From: CAZTHL01 sp964613585
GTDB lineage: Bacteria; Pseudomonadota; Alphaproteobacteria; DSM-16000; Inquilinaceae
Assembly (NCBI GenBank): GCA_964613585.1
Contig: CAZTHL010000033.1
Span: 1-38,026 of the forward strand
Direction: 5' to 3'
DNA: 38,026 nucleotides
Part shown: positions 33,537 through 38,026 of the stretch, piece after piece
How the letters are laid out: the number at the start of each line of letters is the position of its first letter
Numbering within the stretch: position 1 is the stretch's first letter
Notes under the pieces: model-generated
What the model saw: only the letters and a program-made list of their open reading frames with translations
Told to the model about the DNA's origin: nothing
The model's database searches: none
Position numbers and translations under genes: made by a program

Positions 33537-34718
33537 ATGTCGCCCCTTGCCTTGATCCCCGCCGGGCTTGCCATCGTCGCGTCGACCTATGGTCTGGCGC
33601 GCTACACCTATGGCCTGTTTGTGCCGGAATCCGGGGCGACGTTCGACCTCGGCCCGCTGTCGCTCGGGCTGATCGCCTCCGGGTCCTATGCCGCCTACCT
33701 GGCCGCCACCCTGCTCGGCTCGACAATGTCGGCCAGGACCGGGCCGCGCATGCCGGTCGTGCTGGGGGGCCTTGCGGCGGCCGGCGGCATGGCGGCCATC
33801 GCGCTCGCGCCCAATGTCTGGGTGCTGGCGACCGGGGTGATCCTGGCCGGCACGAGCCCCGGCCTGGCCTATCCACCGCTCTCGGACGCGGTCATGCGGC
33901 ACATCGCCGAGACGCACCAGAATCGCACCTACGCCATCGTCAACGCCGGCACCAGCGTCGGGGTCATGCTGTCGGGGCCGGTCGCCATCCTGGCGGGCGC
34001 GGCGTGGCGGGAGGCGTGGCTGGCCTTCGCCGGCCTCGCCCTGGCGGCCACCCTGTGGAACTGGCTCCTCCTGCCGGGCGCGGGCGGCCGGGCCGGCAGC
34101 CCGCCGCCGCGGCTGACCCGCGCCTGGCTGTGGCGCGATGAGGCGCGACCCCTGTTCGCCGGCGCCTTCGCCTTCGGCCTGGTCATCTCGGTGTACTGGA
34201 CCTTCGCGGTCGAGCTCGTGGTCTCGGCCGGCGGCCTGGCGGTCGACCAGGCGCGCCTCTTCTGGATCCTGATCGGTGTCGCCGGCGTGGCAGGCGCCAT
34301 GGCCGGCGATCTGGTGCGCCGGTTCGGCGTGCGCGCGGTGATCACCGCGGCGACGACGTTGCTGGCGCTGGTCACCGGCGCCATGGCGGCACTTCCGGGC
34401 CACGGGGCCGTGGTGCAGCTAAGCGGCGTGGTGTTCGGCGCCGCCTTCATCCTGGTGACCGGCCTGTATGGGATCTGGAGCGTCAATGTCTTCAACGACC
34501 GTCCCGCCGCGGGCTTCGGCGCCACCTTCTTCCTGATCTCCGCCGGTCAGCTGGTCGGCCCCACCGTCGCCAGCGGCCTGGCCGGCTGGCTCGGCCTGGA
34601 GGCGACGTTCTGGGCGTCGGCGATGCTCGGGCTCGCCATGGCCGGGATCCGCCCGGGTCACGACGTCCGCTCGATGACGCGGGCGGACGCGAGCGTGCCG
34701 TCCTGCGACGGTGAATAG
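33537..34718 (+). CDS. MFS transporter
   Basis: A 393-residue, twelve-segment major facilitator protein of the inner membrane, start ATG 33537. The first segment holds STYGLARYTYGLFVP, and conserved MFS features follow: a short cytoplasmic loop (GSTMSARTGPRMPVVLGG, motif A-like), a long middle loop (GGRAGSPPPRLTRAWLWRDEARP) and a second half beginning FAGAFAFGLVISVYWTFAVELVV. The pattern recalls YbfB/YjiJ-type proteins; the substrate cannot be told. It is a single-gene unit with no clear ribosome site. The C-terminus is polar and short. Confidence 0.88.
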   Translation: MSPLALIPAGLAIVASTYGLARYTYGLFVPESGATFDLGPLSLGLIASGSYAAYLAATLLGSTMSARTGPRMPVVLGGLAAAGGMAAIALAPNVWVLATGVILAGTSPGLAYPPLSDAVMRHIAETHQNRTYAIVNAGTSVGVMLSGPVAILAGAAWREAWLAFAGLALAATLWNWLLLPGAGGRAGSPPPRLTRAWLWRDEARPLFAGAFAFGLVISVYWTFAVELVVSAGGLAVDQARLFWILIGVAGVAGAMAGDLVRRFGVRAVITAATTLLALVTGAMAALPGHGAVVQLSGVVFGAAFILVTGLYGIWSVNVFNDRPAAGFGATFFLISAGQLVGPTVASGLAGWLGLEATFWASAMLGLAMAGIRPGHDVRSMTRADASVPSCDGE

Positions 34719-35106
34719 ACCACAGCGGAGCCGGCTTGCCTTGGCGGCACCTCCATCGGCGCGGCCTCGAGGGCAGGCTGGAGCCCCGCGGCCCGAGGCG
34801 GTCGAGGCCGTGGCCGCCTGCAAGCGGGCCGGGACCGCCGGCCCTTCGCGCCGCCTAGGCGCCCGGTGGCCTAGGCGCCCGGTGGCCTACGCGCCCGGTG
34901 GCCTACACTCCCGGTGGCCTTCACCCCCGGTGACCTCCACTCCTGTCCGCCCTCACCCCAACGTTCCTCAACGCCCGCATTGGTAGAAGAGCCTCTTGTA
35001 TTTTCTTGCAGTGCGGTGGTCGGCTGCCGCTGTGCGTTTCACCACGTGGCGGGGGGACGGCCGGTGGTAGCCTGACGCCTCGGCAAGGCGCACGAGGGGG
35101 TCCCCC
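34719..35106. other. intergenic region with decaying tandem repeat and CHAT leader
   Basis: Gap of 388 bases. A 16-base array lies at 34854-34949 (separate entry). To its right a less GC-rich patch, around 34980-35012 (GGTAGAAGAGCCTCTTGTAT and the following TTTCTTGCAG), contains the small dyad AAGAG-C-CTCTT (34987-34997) and is the best promoter candidate for the CHAT gene. Confidence 0.45.
34854..34949 (+). repeat. 16-bp decaying tandem repeat
   Basis: Units start at 34854, 34870, 34886, 34902, 34918 and 34934. The first two are perfect CCTAGGCGCCCGGTGG; then changes pile up unit by unit (CCTACGCG, CCTACACT, CCTTCACC) until the pattern is lost near 34950. Confidence 0.9.
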
Positions 35107-38026
35107 ATGCTGGTCGTGCGGAACGACGGCTTCGAGGTCGTGCTCGGCGGCACGCGGCTCGGCCCGCTTCGGGAGCTCGACGACGCCGCGGCGGCCAGGC
35201 TCCGCGCGCTCCACGAGCGCTACCGGACGCTGGCCGACCGCGACGACCCGGCCGGGCTGCTGACCCTCGGCCGTGACCTGCGCGCCTGGCTCGACGGCGA
35301 GGAAGGCGCGCTCACCCGGCTCAAGGCCGAGGCGCCGCGCCCGTTCCGGCTCGAGGTCCGCGCCCCCGGCGAGCCGAGCCCAGCCGAATGGGCGCTGCTC
35401 CAGGCGCCGCTCGAGCTGCTGGCCGACGACACCGGCTTCTGGGCGGCCGACGTGCCGCTCGGCTTCGCGCCCGTGCGACGGCTCGACCGTGCCGGCGACG
35501 TCCCGCCGCCGCTCGAGGGCTACCGGCTCGGCCTCGCCTTCATGGCGGCGGCGCCGCGCGGCCAGCGCGAGCTGGACTACGAGGCCGAGGAGATGGCGAT
35601 CCTGGCCGCCGTGCGCCCCGACCGGCAGGCGCCGGAGACCATCGACCTGGTGGTGGAGGAGACCGGCGACCCGGAGGCGCTGCCGCCGCGCCTCGCCGGC
35701 TGCCAGGCGCTGCACCTGTCCTGCCACGGCCACAACGCGTGGAAGGGCCGGGACGAGCCCGCCGAGGCGCCGCCCCGGCCGGTCGTGTTCCTGGAGGATG
35801 CCGAGGGCGGCGAGCGCCCGACCGACGTGGCCGGCCTGCTGCAGTGCCTGCGCCCAACCATGCCGCGCCTGGTCTTCCTGTCCGCCTGCCTGACCACGGC
35901 GGACAGCGCGGCGGCCCCCGGCCGCGGCCCCGTCGACGGCAAGCGCGACGAGGCGGCGGCCCCGCTGGCCCGGGCAAAGGTGGCGGATTCGCTGGCCACC
36001 GGATTGATCCAGGGCGGCGCGCCGGCGGTGCTGGGCTGGGAAGGCTCGGTGCGCGACCGGGCGGCGACCCTGTTCGCCGCCGCCCTCTACGCCCGCCTCA
36101 ACGACCGGGTGCCGCTGGCCGACGCCGTCGCCGACGCCCGCCGTGCGCTCCTGAACCACGCTGAAGAGGGACTACGCGGCGACTGGCACCTGGCGCGGCT
36201 GTGGCGGGGCCGCGATGCCGGTGCCGCCATCGTCAACGGCCGGAGGAAGCGTTCGACCCGCTCCGCCACCCACGGCACCAAGGCGTTCCTCGACACCGGC
36301 AAGCAGGTGGAGGTCGCTGCGCCGGAGATGTTCGTCGGCCGCCGGCGGCCCTTGCAGGCGGCGCTGCGCGCGCTGCGCCACGGCGCCCATGGCGGCGTGC
36401 TGCTGACCGGCATGGGCCGGCAGGGCAAGTCGAGCCTGGCCGCGCGCATCGCCGACCGGCTGAAGGACGAGCATCTGCTGGCCGTCGTCCACGGACGCTA
36501 CGACGCGCTCAGCGTGCTGGACAGGATCGCCGAGGCCGTCAAGACCGTGCCGGCCGCGCGGGATCTCCTGCGTGACCGAATAGCGGTGGTCCGCGACGAT
36601 TCGGACCGGCTCGAGGACACGCTGATCGACCTGATCACGCAGCTCGACGGCGGCGAGGACGAGAAGGCCCGGCCCCTGCTGCTGGTGATCGACGATCTGG
36701 AGCGGATCCTCGAGGTCGAGGCGGGCCAGCCGGAGCGGGTGCAGGCCAAGGCCGCGCCGGTGCTGGCCGCCATCCTGGCCGCCGTCGATCCGCAGGTCGG
36801 CGACAGCCGCCTGGTGGTTACCAGCCGCTATGCGTTCCGGCTCGGCGGGCGGGAACGCGCCCTCGAGCCCATCCCGCTGCCGCCGCTGTCCCCGGCGGCC
36901 CGGGAGAAGCTGGAGCGGCGCCAGGCGGACGCGGCGCACGGGTCTCTGGACGCCGCGGCCCTGGAGCGGCGCTTGGCGCTGCTGCCGCGAGTCAAGGACG
37001 TCGCCCGCGGCAATCCGGGGCTGCAGGATCTGATCGGCCGCAAGCTGGTGCTGGGCCCGGCCGTGCCGCCGGAGCAGGCCGAGGCGGCGCTCGACGCCAT
37101 GCAGGCCTGGCTCGACGGCGGCGACCTGCCGGCCAAGGCCGAGATCCGCACGTTCCTGGAAGACCTGACCATCGACCGCCTGATCGACCTGTCCGGCCCG
37201 GGCGGACGGGAATTGCTGCGCGCCGCGTCCATCTTCGCCATTCCCGTGCCGCGCTGCGTGATCGAGACGCTGGCCGGCAGCGTCGGCGGCGACCCGGGCC
37301 GGCTCGAGGATCTGGGCCTGATCGAGGCGTTCGAGGACGTGGTCGACCATCGCACGGCGGCCCGCGCCGTGAACGCCCTGGCACGGTCACGGCTGGCCGA
37401 GCCGAGCGCGGCGGAGCGCGCCGCCGTGGCTGCGCTGGCCCTGCCGGACTTGGTCACCGCCTGGGGCGGGCTGGCGGCGGAACCGGGATGGCCGATCGAG
37501 GCCGACCTGGAGGCCACCCGCCTTGCCCTTGCCGCCGACGACCCGGCGGTGGTCGGCGCCTGCGCCAGCGCGGCCATGGTGGCCCTGGAAGGCGGCCATG
37601 CCGAGTTCCGGGCCGACGTCGGCCGCGCCGCCATCGCGCTGCTCGAGCGCCACGGCCATGCCGTGCCCTGGGGGCTGCTGGCGCGCGCCGCGACGAGCGT
37701 CGCCACCGCCGGCGACGGCGCGACCGCCGACACGCTGCTCGACCGGGCGACCACGGCGCTCGCCGCGGCGCGCGCCCAGGGCGCCGAGATCGATGAGCGC
37801 GATGCCGCCTACCTGCTCCTCGATGTCGCGGAGAGGCTGATGCAACGCGGGGACCCGGAGCGCGCGCATCGCCTCCTCACCGACGAGGTGCTCCCCGTCT
37901 ACCAGCGCCTCGGCGACGTCCGGTCCGAGGCCGTCACCCGCGGCAAGATCGCCGACATCCTCGAGGCCCGCGGCAACCTCGACGACGCCCTGCGCATCCG
38001 ACAAGACGAAGAACTGCCCGTCTACC
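35107..38026 (+). CDS. CHAT protease-STAND NTPase-TPR protein (partial)
   Basis: At least 973 residues, running off the right edge. Residues about 95-365 are a CHAT caspase-like domain: LHLSCHGHN with the catalytic His207 and FLSACLTT with Cys261, both intact. Then comes a STAND/NB-ARC-like ATPase: FVGR near 417, GMGRQGKSS Walker A (436-443, Lys441), LLLVIDDLE Walker B (524-532) and LVVTSRY. A helical arm follows, and from about 895 a tetratricopeptide region begins (QRGDPERAHRLLTDEVLPVYQRLGDV, ILEARGNLDDALRIRQDEELPVY). ATG 35107 has GAGGGGG upstream. Similar bacterial proteins combine sensing repeats, an NTPase switch and a protease. The substrate is unknown. Confidence 0.9.
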   Translation, partial: MLVVRNDGFEVVLGGTRLGPLRELDDAAAARLRALHERYRTLADRDDPAGLLTLGRDLRAWLDGEEGALTRLKAEAPRPFRLEVRAPGEPSPAEWALLQAPLELLADDTGFWAADVPLGFAPVRRLDRAGDVPPPLEGYRLGLAFMAAAPRGQRELDYEAEEMAILAAVRPDRQAPETIDLVVEETGDPEALPPRLAGCQALHLSCHGHNAWKGRDEPAEAPPRPVVFLEDAEGGERPTDVAGLLQCLRPTMPRLVFLSACLTTADSAAAPGRGPVDGKRDEAAAPLARAKVADSLATGLIQGGAPAVLGWEGSVRDRAATLFAAALYARLNDRVPLADAVADARRALLNHAEEGLRGDWHLARLWRGRDAGAAIVNGRRKRSTRSATHGTKAFLDTGKQVEVAAPEMFVGRRRPLQAALRALRHGAHGGVLLTGMGRQGKSSLAARIADRLKDEHLLAVVHGRYDALSVLDRIAEAVKTVPAARDLLRDRIAVVRDDSDRLEDTLIDLITQLDGGEDEKARPLLLVIDDLERILEVEAGQPERVQAKAAPVLAAILAAVDPQVGDSRLVVTSRYAFRLGGRERALEPIPLPPLSPAAREKLERRQADAAHGSLDAAALERRLALLPRVKDVARGNPGLQDLIGRKLVLGPAVPPEQAEAALDAMQAWLDGGDLPAKAEIRTFLEDLTIDRLIDLSGPGGRELLRAASIFAIPVPRCVIETLAGSVGGDPGRLEDLGLIEAFEDVVDHRTAARAVNALARSRLAEPSAAERAAVAALALPDLVTAWGGLAAEPGWPIEADLEATRLALAADDPAVVGACASAAMVALEGGHAEFRADVGRAAIALLERHGHAVPWGLLARAATSVATAGDGATADTLLDRATTALAAARAQGAEIDERDAAYLLLDVAERLMQRGDPERAHRLLTDEVLPVYQRLGDVRSEAVTRGKIADILEARGNLDDALRIRQDEELPVY

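Overview
The window is about 38 kb of very GC-rich DNA from an alphaproteobacterium. Rhodospirillales- or Geminicoccales-like is the best guess; no genus can be named from this sequence. The grounds are the ribosomal block rpsF-rpsR-DUF2232-rplI, a CysN-CysC fusion, DUF3775 and DUF2937 proteins, an OpgH glucosyltransferase, and heavy use of GTG/TTG starts with ATGA or GTGA overlaps. It is a draft assembly: 100 Ns lie at 17143-17242 and the last gene runs off the right edge. No rRNA, tRNA, CRISPR array, phage or complete insertion sequence is visible. Most intergenic gaps hold short GC-rich inverted repeats or small tandem arrays.

Layout. (1) 249-1903: a two-gene accessory module, a DUF262 (GmrSD/ParB-like fold) protein and a HEPN-domain protein, with visibly lower GC than the rest. 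(2) 2149-8098: a cell-envelope/osmotic group of a membrane-anchored SGNH-fold protein, a large MscS-type channel, and divergently OpgH for periplasmic glucan. (3) 8283-11517: a thiamine salvage operon, TPP riboswitch then thiM-thiE-thiD-tenA, closed by a strong hairpin. (4) 11699-13029: a DUF2937 membrane protein and an unrecognised acidic protein, convergent. (5) 13272-15570 (minus): rpsF-rpsR-DUF2232-rplI. (6) 15844-20117: sulfate assimilation, with a small Tat-signal cysteine protein and cysQ on plus, and cysD-cysNC on minus; the N gap lies between the convergent cysQ and cysNC. (7) 20390-24317: DUF3775 protein, a small unknown, a transaldolase/FSA-type aldolase, an alpha/beta hydrolase-OsmC fusion and a lipoprotein. 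(8) 24644-26982: a MocR-type regulator with pyridoxal kinase pdxY (vitamin B6 salvage). (9) 27381-34718: an RHH-domain protein, a P-type cation ATPase, a methyltransferase divergent from an HxlR-family regulator, and an MFS transporter. (10) 35107-end: a CHAT protease-STAND NTPase-TPR protein, truncated by the window edge.

The core genes are ordinary housekeeping and cofactor salvage. The accessory candidates for something less described are the DUF262-HEPN pair at the left end and the CHAT-STAND-TPR protein at the right end. Both have architectures associated with defence or programmed-death functions in other bacteria, but nothing here proves such a role. The N gap is probably an assembly artefact, because its two flanks carry the same 55 bases.
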